From: CBDBUR01 sp965212075
GTDB taxonomy: Bacteria > Pseudomonadota > Alphaproteobacteria > JAPOUT01 > G958296285
Assembly (NCBI GenBank): GCA_965212075.1
Contig: OZ243043.1
Span: 682,001 to 746,000 of the forward strand
Length of the DNA stretch: 64,000 bases
Direction of reading: 5' to 3'
The notes beneath the pieces are model-generated. The model saw only the letters and a list, made by a program, of their open reading frames with translations, ran no database searches and was not told the origin of the DNA. Shown here piece by piece: positions 42,139-50,396 of the stretch (position 1 is the first letter of the stretch; the number at the start of each line of letters is the position of its first letter). Both the position numbers and the translations under genes were made by a program.

Positions 42139-44461
42139 TTGTTTCTCCGGAATTATCATTAATCACGTGCCAGATTTTTTGCGGCGTCAGCGGCATATCA
42201 ATGTTTTGGACTCCCAAAGGTGCGAGCGCATCCAAAACGGCGTTGACAAAGGCCGGACAGGCGCCGATGGAACCGACCTCGCCGCAGCCTTTGGAGCCGA
42301 TCGGCGTATTGCCGCAGGGGATTTCATGAAAGGCCAGATCAAAATTGACGACATCGGCGGCGCGCGGCATTTGATAATCCATGAAGGAGCCCGAGAGCAA
42401 TTGGCCATTCTCTTGATCAAACACGGCCTCTTCGCCGATCGCCTGCCCCAGCCCCTGCACGATGCCGCCATGCACTTGGCCTGCGACCAGAAGCGGGTTT
42501 AAAATTTTGCCGAAATCATCGGCGACCGTGTAGCGGGTGAGCCGCGTGATGCCGGTGGCTTGCTCTATTTCCACTTCGCAAATGTGGCAGCCATTCGGGT
42601 AGGTGCCGTGGTCGGAACTGAACGTGCCTTCGGCTTCAAGCGGTGTCTGCTGGGCGAGATCAGCCAAAGTGATCACGCGATTGCTGCCGCTCGCAAGAAA
42701 GGCCGGAAGCTCATCGCGCTCTACATCACCGGCGCGAAACGAGGTTTGATCCTCTTCCACGCCGAGCATTTTCGCAGCCGCCTGCTTGCCTTTTTCAATC
42801 AAATCCTCCGACGCGACATCGAGCGCGCCATTGGCCATATAAAGCGAGCGCGATCCGCCTGTGCCGCCGCCGCCGGACAAAGTCTCCGTGTCGCCCGAAT
42901 GAACGACGATATGGTCGGGATGGATCCCTAATTTCTCGGTTACGATTTGCGCCCAAGCGGTCTCATGCCCCTGCCCGTTTGATTGCGTACCCGCATAGAT
43001 ATTGGCTACGCCCTTTTTATCAACGACAATGCGCGCAAATTCTTGGCTATTGCCGGGCGTGCGCTCAACATAATAGGCCATGCCTAGCCCGCGCAAAAAT
43101 CCGTCCGGCGCATCTTTGCGGCGCTTTTCAAAACCTTTTACATCGGCGCGCTCCACCGCATCATTCATCACGCGCGCAAAGTCGCCGCTGTCAAAGGGCA
43201 GAGTCGGAGCGGACGTCTTGCCCATCTGATCTGGCTGAACGAAGTTTTTCTCGCGCAAAGTGTGCGGCGCGATATCAAGCGCGCGCGCGGCAGCCTCCAC
43301 GAGTCGTTCAATCACATAAGAGGCTTCGGGCCGTCCGGCACCGCGATAGGCATCCACTGGCGTCGTATGGGTCATCGCGCCGCGCACGCGGTGATAAAAG
43401 GCCGGCACCGCATAAGCGCCGACATGCATGCCTGCATTGGCCAGAGTCGGAATGAACGGCGCAAATTGCGAAAGATAGCCGCCCATATTGGCAATCGTCT
43501 CGGCTCTGACCGCCAAAAACTTCCCCTCTTTATCAAGCGCAATCTCCGCATGGGTAAAATTATCGCGCCCCTGCGTGTCGGTGACGAAGGCATCGCTGCG
43601 CTCGCCGACCCATTTGACAGGCCGGTTGAGCTGCTTGGCTGCAAACAGCACCAAAGGATATTCACTATACAAAAACGTTTTCATGCCAAAGCCGCCGCCG
43701 ACATCGCCGGTGATAAGGCGTAATTGTTCAGGCTTGATGCCCATCACCATGCCCGCGAGAACATTGCGCATAAGATGAACTCCCTGCGTGCAAACATGGA
43801 GCGTATAATGATCCTTCTCCTTATCGTAAACACCGACAGCCGCGCGCGGCTCCATCGCATTGACGATGACGCGGTTATTGATCAAATCCAGCTTAACCAC
43901 ATGAGCGGCTTCAGCAAAAGCCTTTGCCGCCGCCTGTTCATCACCGATTGACCAGTCAAACGCTTGATTGGTGCCATGATCTTGAAACACCAAAGGCGCG
44001 CCTTCGACGAGCGCGTCCGACGCCGACGTGACCACCGGCCTGTCATCATAATCAACCTCAATCAGATCGGCGGCGTCTTTGGCCTGCGCCAAAGTTTCCG
44101 CGACGACCAGCGCGACATTGTCGCCGACATGGCGCACGCGGTCGCCGGTCAATATAGGCCGATAGGCCGGCATGGTGATCGCGCTGCCGTCGCTGTTTTT
44201 GACCATGCCCGCCGCAAGACACGGGATCGGTTTGAGTCCAGCCTCGTCCACATCTTTCGCCGTCCATACACCCAGCACACCGTCGGCTTTTTCAGCCGCG
44301 CTAGTGTCAATGGCATTGATCACCGCATGCGCATAGGGCGAGCGCAGCACAAAAGCATAGGCCTGCTTGTCAACATAAATATCCGACGTATAACGCCCCT
44401 GCCCCGTGAGCAAACGCGGATCTTCACGCCGCAGAACTGATTGTCCTATGCCAAATTTCAT
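42131..44461 (-). CDS. CoxL-type molybdopterin-binding subunit (xanthine oxidase family), orphan
   Basis: 776 residues from the ATG at 44461 (MKFGIGQSV) with AAGGA upstream. Motifs of the molybdenum hydroxylase large subunit are VGGGFGMKT (254-262), AYRGAGR (371-377), the signature of form II or BMS-clade CoxL rather than the AYxCSFR of true CO dehydrogenases, and SKGCGEVGSIGA with the catalytic Glu near the C-terminus. Such subunits bind Mo-cytosine dinucleotide and hydroxylate aldehydes or heterocycles, normally with a 2Fe-2S subunit (CoxS) and an FAD subunit (CoxM). Neither partner is encoded beside it. Substrate unknown. Confidence 0.9.
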   Translation of the reverse strand: MKFGIGQSVLRREDPRLLTGQGRYTSDIYVDKQAYAFVLRSPYAHAVINAIDTSAAEKADGVLGVWTAKDVDEAGLKPIPCLAAGMVKNSDGSAITMPAYRPILTGDRVRHVGDNVALVVAETLAQAKDAADLIEVDYDDRPVVTSASDALVEGAPLVFQDHGTNQAFDWSIGDEQAAAKAFAEAAHVVKLDLINNRVIVNAMEPRAAVGVYDKEKDHYTLHVCTQGVHLMRNVLAGMVMGIKPEQLRLITGDVGGGFGMKTFLYSEYPLVLFAAKQLNRPVKWVGERSDAFVTDTQGRDNFTHAEIALDKEGKFLAVRAETIANMGGYLSQFAPFIPTLANAGMHVGAYAVPAFYHRVRGAMTHTTPVDAYRGAGRPEASYVIERLVEAAARALDIAPHTLREKNFVQPDQMGKTSAPTLPFDSGDFARVMNDAVERADVKGFEKRRKDAPDGFLRGLGMAYYVERTPGNSQEFARIVVDKKGVANIYAGTQSNGQGHETAWAQIVTEKLGIHPDHIVVHSGDTETLSGGGGTGGSRSLYMANGALDVASEDLIEKGKQAAAKMLGVEEDQTSFRAGDVERDELPAFLASGSNRVITLADLAQQTPLEAEGTFSSDHGTYPNGCHICEVEIEQATGITRLTRYTVADDFGKILNPLLVAGQVHGGIVQGLGQAIGEEAVFDQENGQLLSGSFMDYQMPRAADVVNFDLAFHEIPCGNTPIGSKGCGEVGSIGACPAFVNAVLDALAPLGVQNIDMPLTPQKIWHVINDNSGETNG

Positions 44462-44480
44462 TTTTGTATCCTTGTTAAGT

Positions 44481-45230
44481 TTAATTTCGGAAAGACGGAT
44501 CAACCCGATCAAGCTTGCGCATCAAAGCCGGCCATGCCAAATTGCCGATCCCGTTGGCATTGGCGAAGCGCGCCTGTCCGGCGGTTTTTTCGGCGACGCC
44601 TTGGTTGGGCATATTGACGCCGTCGCGTCCAACCGCGAGCGCTTTGACCTGCATCGTGCAGGCGCGCTCCAAAAAGAACAGCCGCAGAAAAGCGTCAGCG
44701 CAATCGGCGCCGGTGGTGAGCAGGCCGTGATTGCGCAGGATCATCATATGCTTGTCGCCCAGATCATCAATGAGGCGCTCGCGCTCTTCATGCTCAAGCG
44801 CGATGCCTTCATAATCGTGATAAGAGAGGTCTTCGCGCGCGATCATCGCCGTCTGGGTGAGCGGCAGCAGGCCTTCTTTTTGCGCCGACACTGCGGTGCC
44901 GTCATCGGAGTGGGTATGGATCACACAATGCGCATCCGCACCGCTCATATGCACCGCCGAGTGAATCGTGAAGCCCGCAGGGTTCACCTCATAGGGGCTG
45001 TCGGAAACTTTATTGCCGTCTAAATCCACCTTGACCAAAGAGGATGCGGTGATTTCGTCAAACGTCATGCCATAGGGGTTGAGAAAAAACTGGTCGTCAT
45101 GGTTGGGGACGCGCGCCGAAATATGCGTGTAGATCAGGTCGTCCCAGCCATGGAGCGCGACGAGCCGATAGGTGGCCGCCAGATCTACGCGGACTTGCTG
45201 TTCTTCTTCTAACTGTTCAGAATTGGACAT
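44481..45230 (-). CDS. Class II aldolase/adducin family protein
   Basis: 249 residues. YTHISARVP, FFLNPYGMTFDEITASSLVKVD, and the zinc-site His pair in HCVIHTHSDDG (105-107) with a later RNHGLLTTG His near 168 are characteristic of L-fuculose-phosphate-aldolase-type enzymes and decarboxylase-like relatives. It would cleave or epimerise a hydroxy-acid or sugar-derived substrate using Zn2+. As first gene of the minus-strand four-gene unit it lies 74 bases from divergent moaA. The exact substrate cannot be assigned. Confidence 0.9.
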   Translation of the reverse strand: MSNSEQLEEEQQVRVDLAATYRLVALHGWDDLIYTHISARVPNHDDQFFLNPYGMTFDEITASSLVKVDLDGNKVSDSPYEVNPAGFTIHSAVHMSGADAHCVIHTHSDDGTAVSAQKEGLLPLTQTAMIAREDLSYHDYEGIALEHEERERLIDDLGDKHMMILRNHGLLTTGADCADAFLRLFFLERACTMQVKALAVGRDGVNMPNQGVAEKTAGQARFANANGIGNLAWPALMRKLDRVDPSFRN

Positions 45231-45304
45231 ATTGTTGCCTCCTTCGCCCGACTCCTCGTCGCTCGTTTATAGCATATTCGGCGATAATTCTCTATAAAGG
45301 GATT

Positions 45305-46306
45305 ATGAAAAACTTAGCTCAATTGGAAGATGCCCATGGCCGCATTATCAGCTATTTACGGCTGTCGGTGACCGATCGCTGCGACCTGCGCTGCGTCTAT
45401 TGCATGAGCGCGCGGCCTCGCTTCCTGCCCAAATCCGAAGTTTTGAGTCCCGCCGAAATTGACCGCCTCGTCGGCGCTTGTGTCGCGCGCGGGGTGCACA
45501 AAATCCGCCTGACCGGCGGCGAGCCTCTCGTGCGCCGCGAGATTATGGACATCGTCGCCGCCCTCGCCGCTCATGAGCTTGACGAGCTCACTTTGACCAG
45601 CAATGGCACTTTGATGCCTCTTTATGCCGATCAGCTTTACGCGCATGGTGTGCGGCGCGTTAACATCTCACTGGACAGCCTGCGCGATGATGTCTTTGCA
45701 AAAATCACCCGCGGCGGTGATCTGGCAAAAACTTTGGCCGGCATTGACGCCGCACAGCAAGCCGGATTGAAAGTCAAAATCAATATCGTCGCTATGGCCG
45801 GAATCAATCAAGATGAAATCCCTGAAATGATTGACTGGGCGCATCGGCGGCACATGGACGTCACTTTGATTGAAACTATGCCTATGTCCGATACCGGCTT
45901 TGACTTGACTCGCTATTATCTGCCGCTCTCGCAGGTGCGCGAAAGGCTTGAAGATTTATGGCAGCTCAAAGATGATGACGCGGTCGCGCAGCATGGCGGC
46001 CCGGCGCGTTATGCGCACGTTGAGGAAACCGGCGGACGCATCGGCTTCATCACGCCACTGACGCATAATTTTTGCGCCGCGTGCAATCGGATCAGAATTA
46101 CCTGCACCGGCCAGCTTTATATGTGCCTCGGCCATGAAGACCATATTGATCTGCGCAAAGCGCTGCGCGCATCGCAAGATGACGCGCCGCTGCATGCCGC
46201 GCTGAATCGCGCTCTGCGGAAAAAAGCGCCCGCGCATGATTTTTATATCAGCGCCGATAAGGTCAGCGGCTCTCCGGCGCGCGCGATGTCCACCACTGGA
46301 GGGTGA
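45305..46306 (+). CDS. moaA: GTP 3',8-cyclase MoaA
   Basis: 333 residues. The radical-SAM cluster Cys26, Cys30, Cys33 (RCDLRCVYC) starts the fold, GGEPLVRREI follows, and the C-terminal cluster has FCAACNRIRIT with a third Cys in TCTGQLYMC. The protein ends GG, the functional double Gly of MoaA. It converts GTP to 3',8-cyclic GTP, the first step of molybdopterin synthesis. It is divergent from the molybdenum-enzyme operon and overlaps the spacer to nadK. The ATG follows AAGGG. Confidence 0.95.
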   Translation: MKNLAQLEDAHGRIISYLRLSVTDRCDLRCVYCMSARPRFLPKSEVLSPAEIDRLVGACVARGVHKIRLTGGEPLVRREIMDIVAALAAHELDELTLTSNGTLMPLYADQLYAHGVRRVNISLDSLRDDVFAKITRGGDLAKTLAGIDAAQQAGLKVKINIVAMAGINQDEIPEMIDWAHRRHMDVTLIETMPMSDTGFDLTRYYLPLSQVRERLEDLWQLKDDDAVAQHGGPARYAHVEETGGRIGFITPLTHNFCAACNRIRITCTGQLYMCLGHEDHIDLRKALRASQDDAPLHAALNRALRKKAPAHDFYISADKVSGSPARAMSTTGG

Positions 46307-46311
46307 GCGTT

Positions 46312-47106
46312 ATGAAAATCGCTTTTTTGGCCGCGCCCAACAAAAAAGCCAACCAAATGCGCAAAGACTTGACAAAGCTCTATGGCAAACACCGCGCCGA
46401 GCGGGCCGACATTCTCGTCGTGCTAGGCGGCGACGGCTTCATGCTGCACACTTTGCATCAATATATTGAGCGCGGCTTTGCGGGCAAGCAGATCTACGGC
46501 ATCAATTCGGGCACGATTGGGTTTTTGCTGAACGGCGCGGGCTCTAATAACCTGCCCCCGAAAAACTTGATGAAACGCATTGAGGCGGCGCAGACAACCA
46601 TTCTCCATCCGCTCACGATGAGCGTGCACACAAAAAACAAAGAGACACATCAGGCACTCGCGATTAACGAAGTGTCTTTATTTCGCAAAAGCTCGCAGAC
46701 GGCGCATATCCGCATCTCGGTTGATGGCCGCGTGCGCATGGAGACTTTGTCAGCCGATGGCGTTTTGCTGGCTACCGCCGCGGGCAGTTCGGCCTATAAT
46801 TTTTCAGCCGGCGGCCCGATCGTGCCGCTCGGCGCAGGCGTTCTGGCTCTGACTCCGATCAGCGCGTTCCGGCCACGACGCTGGCGCGGCGCGCTGCTGC
46901 CCTCATCGGCAAAGGTGAGGTTTGAAGCGCTTGATCCCAAAAAACGGCCAATCCGCGCCGTCGCCGATCATAAAGAAATTGGCAGCGATATCGGCGACAT
47001 TATTCGCGTAGACATCCATGAAGACAAAAAGATCAAACTGCCGCTGCTGTTTGATTCCGATCACGGACTGGAAGAGCGGATCATCTCCGAGCAATTTCAG
47101 CCTTAA
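46312..47106 (+). CDS. nadK: NAD kinase
   Basis: 264 residues from the ATG at 46312, preceded by GGAGG; the GTG at 46303 overlaps the moaA stop and is less likely. The motif LGGDGFMLHTL (GGDG, ATP/NAD binding) is near residues 40-50, followed by NSGTIGFLLNG, and TAAGSSAYNFSAGGPIV in the C-terminal domain. It phosphorylates NAD to NADP in the cytosol. Slightly shorter than E. coli NadK, as usual in alphaproteobacteria. Confidence 0.94.
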   Translation: MKIAFLAAPNKKANQMRKDLTKLYGKHRAERADILVVLGGDGFMLHTLHQYIERGFAGKQIYGINSGTIGFLLNGAGSNNLPPKNLMKRIEAAQTTILHPLTMSVHTKNKETHQALAINEVSLFRKSSQTAHIRISVDGRVRMETLSADGVLLATAAGSSAYNFSAGGPIVPLGAGVLALTPISAFRPRRWRGALLPSSAKVRFEALDPKKRPIRAVADHKEIGSDIGDIIRVDIHEDKKIKLPLLFDSDHGLEERIISEQFQP

Positions 47107-47120
47107 TTATTTTATTAAAT

Positions 47121-47453
47121 TTATTCCCGATTATCGGGACAGTCCGATGGCGCTTTATCATAAATCAATAAAAGCAGCTCGGCCTCCTCCTTGCCCTTGC
47201 GCGCGAGGCGGCAGAGCAGCTCAATCGCTTTCTCCTCATCCTGCATGCCAAATGACGTCAGCCGCCACAATCTGCGCTCAATGGCGCGCGGCAGAGATGG
47301 CTCTTCTTTCGTTTCAATGTTGGCAATCGCGATGCGATAATCAATCCAGTCCTGCCAATCATCCCATGAGGGCAGAGAAAATAATTTGATCAGAATCACC
47401 ACGACAAGCAGCAAAATAACAATCTGAATGAGAGTCTTCACGCCTGCAATCAT
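47121..47453 (-). CDS. Small membrane-anchored protein, unknown
   Basis: 110 residues. One N-terminal transmembrane helix (TLIQIVILLLVVVILIKLF, about 7-25) is followed by an acidic helical domain (DDWQDWIDYRIA and EEKAIELLCRLARKGKEEAE), which could be a TPR- or Sel1-like half repeat. No family is recognised. It converges with nadK; the gap holds a TCCCGA/TCGGGA hairpin (47125-47139) lying in the 3' end of this frame. Confidence 0.6.
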   Translation of the reverse strand: MIAGVKTLIQIVILLLVVVILIKLFSLPSWDDWQDWIDYRIAIANIETKEEPSLPRAIERRLWRLTSFGMQDEEKAIELLCRLARKGKEEAELLLLIYDKAPSDCPDNRE

Positions 47454-47471
47454 TGTGCTTCACTCATCGCG

Positions 47472-48263
47472 TTATTGCCTGAACGGCTCGGAGGATACAG
47501 GGTAGCCAGCTTCATCAGGAATTATGAGCATAGGTTCAGCGCCGCTTCTATCTACTTTCGGCAGCACGGTCACGATTTTGCGCGCGCGCGCTTCTTCCAT
47601 CGCTTGCGCGACGTTCTCGCAGTCAGCGATCATTGCAAGATTCATGCGCGTTGGAAAAATCACCTGCCGCCTGCCCTCTTCGCCATCTCTGATCGCATCT
47701 TTGGGGCGCAGCCATATCGAATCAACCATTTCGCGGCCATCATGCAATCCGGCCTGCCCTTCAGGCGCGGCGGCAATAAAAAAATGCGTGTCAAAACGTT
47801 TCGGCATCATCTCCGGCGTGATCCAATGAGCGTAAAAAACCAATGACGCGCAATCAGCCTCCAGATCGTGCTGGCGCAGAAACTTCGCGAAAGGCGGCTG
47901 GCGATCTTCAACCTTTTTGCGAAAATCCCACAACGAAAAAGCATGATCGCCGGAGATAAAATCCTCAGGCTTGTTTTTGTCGCGCGCGAGCAAAATTCCG
48001 GTTTCCTCAAAAGCCTCGCGGATCGCCGCCGCCCGCCAAGGCAAAGTCGCAGCGCCGTCCTTTTCCCAATGAATACAGACATCGCGCAATTCGGCTGTAT
48101 GGTCGTGTTGATCCACGCGGCCTCCGGGAAAGACCAGCGCTGAGCTGGCAAAATCAATCCGATGATGGCGCTGCACCATAAATACTTCCAGCCCGTTCTC
48201 GCCATCGCGGATCAGCAAAATCGTCGCCGCCGGAATTAGTGTGTTTGATGATGTATCTGTCAT
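47472..48263 (-). CDS. NUDIX hydrolase (NUDT19/RppH-like large form)
   Basis: 263 residues from the ATG at 48263 (MTDTSSN); the 17 extra upstream codons are Arg/Lys-rich and lack a ribosome site. The Nudix box is split: GGRVDQHD near residue 49 and, after an insertion, AAIREAFEETGILLAR near 78. This arrangement is like NUDT7/19-type CoA or NDP-X hydrolases. It probably cleaves a nucleoside diphosphate derivative using Mg2+. Divergent from the CoA-transferase gene, which would fit a CoA-related role, though that is inference. Confidence 0.87.
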   Translation of the reverse strand: MTDTSSNTLIPAATILLIRDGENGLEVFMVQRHHRIDFASSALVFPGGRVDQHDHTAELRDVCIHWEKDGAATLPWRAAAIREAFEETGILLARDKNKPEDFISGDHAFSLWDFRKKVEDRQPPFAKFLRQHDLEADCASLVFYAHWITPEMMPKRFDTHFFIAAAPEGQAGLHDGREMVDSIWLRPKDAIRDGEEGRRQVIFPTRMNLAMIADCENVAQAMEEARARKIVTVLPKVDRSGAEPMLIIPDEAGYPVSSEPFRQ

Positions 48264-48300
48264 AAACCGCCTTTTTCTCCTCTGCCCCTTTCTTCTCCGA

Positions 48301-48329
48301 TTGAGCTTCCTCACAATAATCTATATCAT
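48301..48329 (+). promoter_or_regulatory. Candidate promoter for the CoA-transferase gene
   Basis: TTGAGC (48301-48306) and TATCAT (48324-48329) are 17 bases apart and lie 31 bases before the ATG at 48361. The -10 matches consensus at five of six positions. Confidence 0.5.
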
Positions 48330-48360
48330 TGACTGCGGAAATCATTCAAGTGAGGGAAAC

Positions 48361-49545
48361 ATGCTATCATCTATACGCGTGGTTGAAGCGGCAACCTACA
48401 TCGCCGCGCCATCTGCAGGGGGTCTGCTTGCCGATTGGGGCGCTGACGTTATTAAGATCGAGCCGCCCACCGGCTGCCCGATGCGCAATACGTTCAAATC
48501 TGAAGATGACTTTCCGGTGTTTAACTTGGATAATCGCGGCAAAAAGGGAATGACGCTGGATTTAACACAGAGTGAAAGCCTTCCGGTGTTCAAACGTCTG
48601 CTGAAAGATGCGGATGTGTTTTTGACAAATTTACGCAGTAAATCGCTTCACAAAATCGGCTTTGGCTATGACCAGCTCAAAGAGGAGTTTCCACAGCTGA
48701 TTTACGCTGAAGTCAGCGGCTATGGCACGGTCGGACCGGATAAAGATCTGCCGGGTTTTGACATTAGCGCTTTTTTCGCGCGCTCTGGCATGACCGCAGC
48801 GAGCACACCGCGCGGCGGCGAGCCGGTTTTGCCGCGCACGGCGGTTGGCGATCACGTCACCGGCATCGCGACCGCAGCGGCGATTCTCGCTGCCATATTG
48901 AACCGGCAAAAAATCAATCAAGGCTGCTTCATCGATTCCTCTCTGCTGCGCACAGGCATTTATGCGCTGGGCACTGATTTTGCTGTTCAGATGGGCTTCG
49001 GCAAATTCATGGCGACAAGGCCGCGCGCGCAGATGGTCTATCCGATGGGGAATTATTTCTGCACGAAGGACGGGCGCTGGCTGACGATCATACCGCGTCC
49101 GGCTGACAAAGATGAATGGCACCGGATATGCACGCTCGTCGGCGCGCCCGATCTGGTGACCAATCCCGACTATGACACGCTCAAAAAGCGCATTGCGGCA
49201 TCAAGCGAAATTGTCGGACGACTCGACGCCTGCTTTGCCACCAAAACATTTGACGAATGGAAGCCGCTGCTGGAAAAAGCCGATTTGATCTGGGCACCGG
49301 TGATGAGGCCAGATGAAGTGGTGCATGACGAACAGGCCAATGCGGTCGGCGCCTTTATTGATGTGCCAAACGCCGCTGGCGGCCATCGGCGCTCAATTGC
49401 CGGCCCGACCCGCTTTGTTGATGTGCCGCTTCCCGAGACGCGCCCCCCGCCCTTACTCGGGCAGCATAATGACGAAGTGATGCGCCAGCTCGGTTATGAC
49501 GAAAATGCAATCACGCGTCTAAAAAAAGAAGGCGTTTTTGGATAA
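48361..49545 (+). CDS. Family III CoA-transferase (CaiB/BaiF type)
   Basis: 394 residues from the ATG at 48361 (MLSSIRVVEAATYIAAPS) with GAGGG upstream; a longer open frame to 48241 overlaps the NUDIX gene. LLADWGADVIKIEPP, DRGKKGMTLDL-like NRGKKGMTLDL, the catalytic-Asp region PGFDISAFFARSGM near 138-151 and the domain-closing residues are typical. It transfers CoA between carboxylates in the cytosol. The specific acid cannot be told. It lies 11 bases before the outer-membrane-like gene. Confidence 0.9.
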   Translation: MLSSIRVVEAATYIAAPSAGGLLADWGADVIKIEPPTGCPMRNTFKSEDDFPVFNLDNRGKKGMTLDLTQSESLPVFKRLLKDADVFLTNLRSKSLHKIGFGYDQLKEEFPQLIYAEVSGYGTVGPDKDLPGFDISAFFARSGMTAASTPRGGEPVLPRTAVGDHVTGIATAAAILAAILNRQKINQGCFIDSSLLRTGIYALGTDFAVQMGFGKFMATRPRAQMVYPMGNYFCTKDGRWLTIIPRPADKDEWHRICTLVGAPDLVTNPDYDTLKKRIAASSEIVGRLDACFATKTFDEWKPLLEKADLIWAPVMRPDEVVHDEQANAVGAFIDVPNAAGGHRRSIAGPTRFVDVPLPETRPPPLLGQHNDEVMRQLGYDENAITRLKKEGVFG

Positions 49546-49556
49546 GCTGCCAGCCA

Positions 49557-50396
49557 ATGCGCGCATTTCAATACCTTTGGATTGCATTTTTATTCTCTGC
49601 GTCGCCAGCAAAGGCAGGGGCGCTCCTTCCCAAGCCGGGTAAATTTAAAATCATCGCTGAATATTCTCAAAGCCGCAGCAAAGCTATCTTTAACGAAAAT
49701 GGCAAAGCGGCGGATATCACGCAAGCAAACCAGCAATTACAATATCCGGAGTTGAAAAAAGAAGGCAATCTGCATATTGAAATAGGTGTTCTGTCAAAAC
49801 TCGCGCTGATCGCACACGCGAAAGGCGGACAGCAGAAATTCTTTCGCCGCGAAGGGGCAGGACAGTCCAAACTTAATTGGCAAAGCGCTGATATCGGCAT
49901 TCGCCTTCAGCTTTATCAAGACGATTGGACCTTATCGCTTGAAAACAGCTATGGCTATCGTCGGGAGGATATTTCCAGTGATAGCCCTGATGATCCTTTC
50001 GGAACAGAAGAAGGATTTTTCATTGATGCCGCTTTATTGGCGGGCATTCCATGGTATCTCCACCGACATATTCATGGCTTTGTTTCTGTCGCCGGGCGCT
50101 GGCAATCACATTATCAGAATCTGGAATATGACTTGCTGATCGGCGAAGCGGGCGTGAGCCTTAATCTTTCAAGGAACCCGCTCGCATGGCGCATTTTGCT
50201 GTTCGGTGATGTCTTTGTGAATGCTGAAATTAGCCGGTCATCATCACAGCGCATCATTGAATATAAAGCACAGCCGTCAATTGTGGTGTTTCCGGTTAAG
50301 CATGTCGGCCTTCAGATTGGCACACGCTGGGTCGTTCACGGACAAAACGCGTCGCGCGGCTTCACGAGCTTTGTCAAAGTTTGGCTAGATTTTTGA
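49557..50396 (+). CDS. Putative outer-membrane beta-barrel protein
   Basis: 279 residues. A signal peptide (FQYLWIAFLFSASPAKA) precedes a mature region of alternating polar and aromatic strands such as GKFKIIAEYSQSRS, ADIGIRLQLYQDDWTLSLENSYGYR, VGLQIGTRWVVHG, ending in aromatic Phe (KVWLDF), as in barrels inserted by BamA. No family is recognised. The ribosome site is weak. The last 23 bases overlap the 3' end of thrS on the opposite strand. Confidence 0.72.
   Translation: MRAFQYLWIAFLFSASPAKAGALLPKPGKFKIIAEYSQSRSKAIFNENGKAADITQANQQLQYPELKKEGNLHIEIGVLSKLALIAHAKGGQQKFFRREGAGQSKLNWQSADIGIRLQLYQDDWTLSLENSYGYRREDISSDSPDDPFGTEEGFFIDAALLAGIPWYLHRHIHGFVSVAGRWQSHYQNLEYDLLIGEAGVSLNLSRNPLAWRILLFGDVFVNAEISRSSSQRIIEYKAQPSIVVFPVKHVGLQIGTRWVVHGQNASRGFTSFVKVWLDF

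Noticed and set aside
47121..47139. Bidirectional terminator between nadK and the small membrane gene
   Set aside because: The TCCCGA/TCGGGA hairpin is only six pairs, lies within the 3' end of the minus-strand frame and has no T-run on either side.
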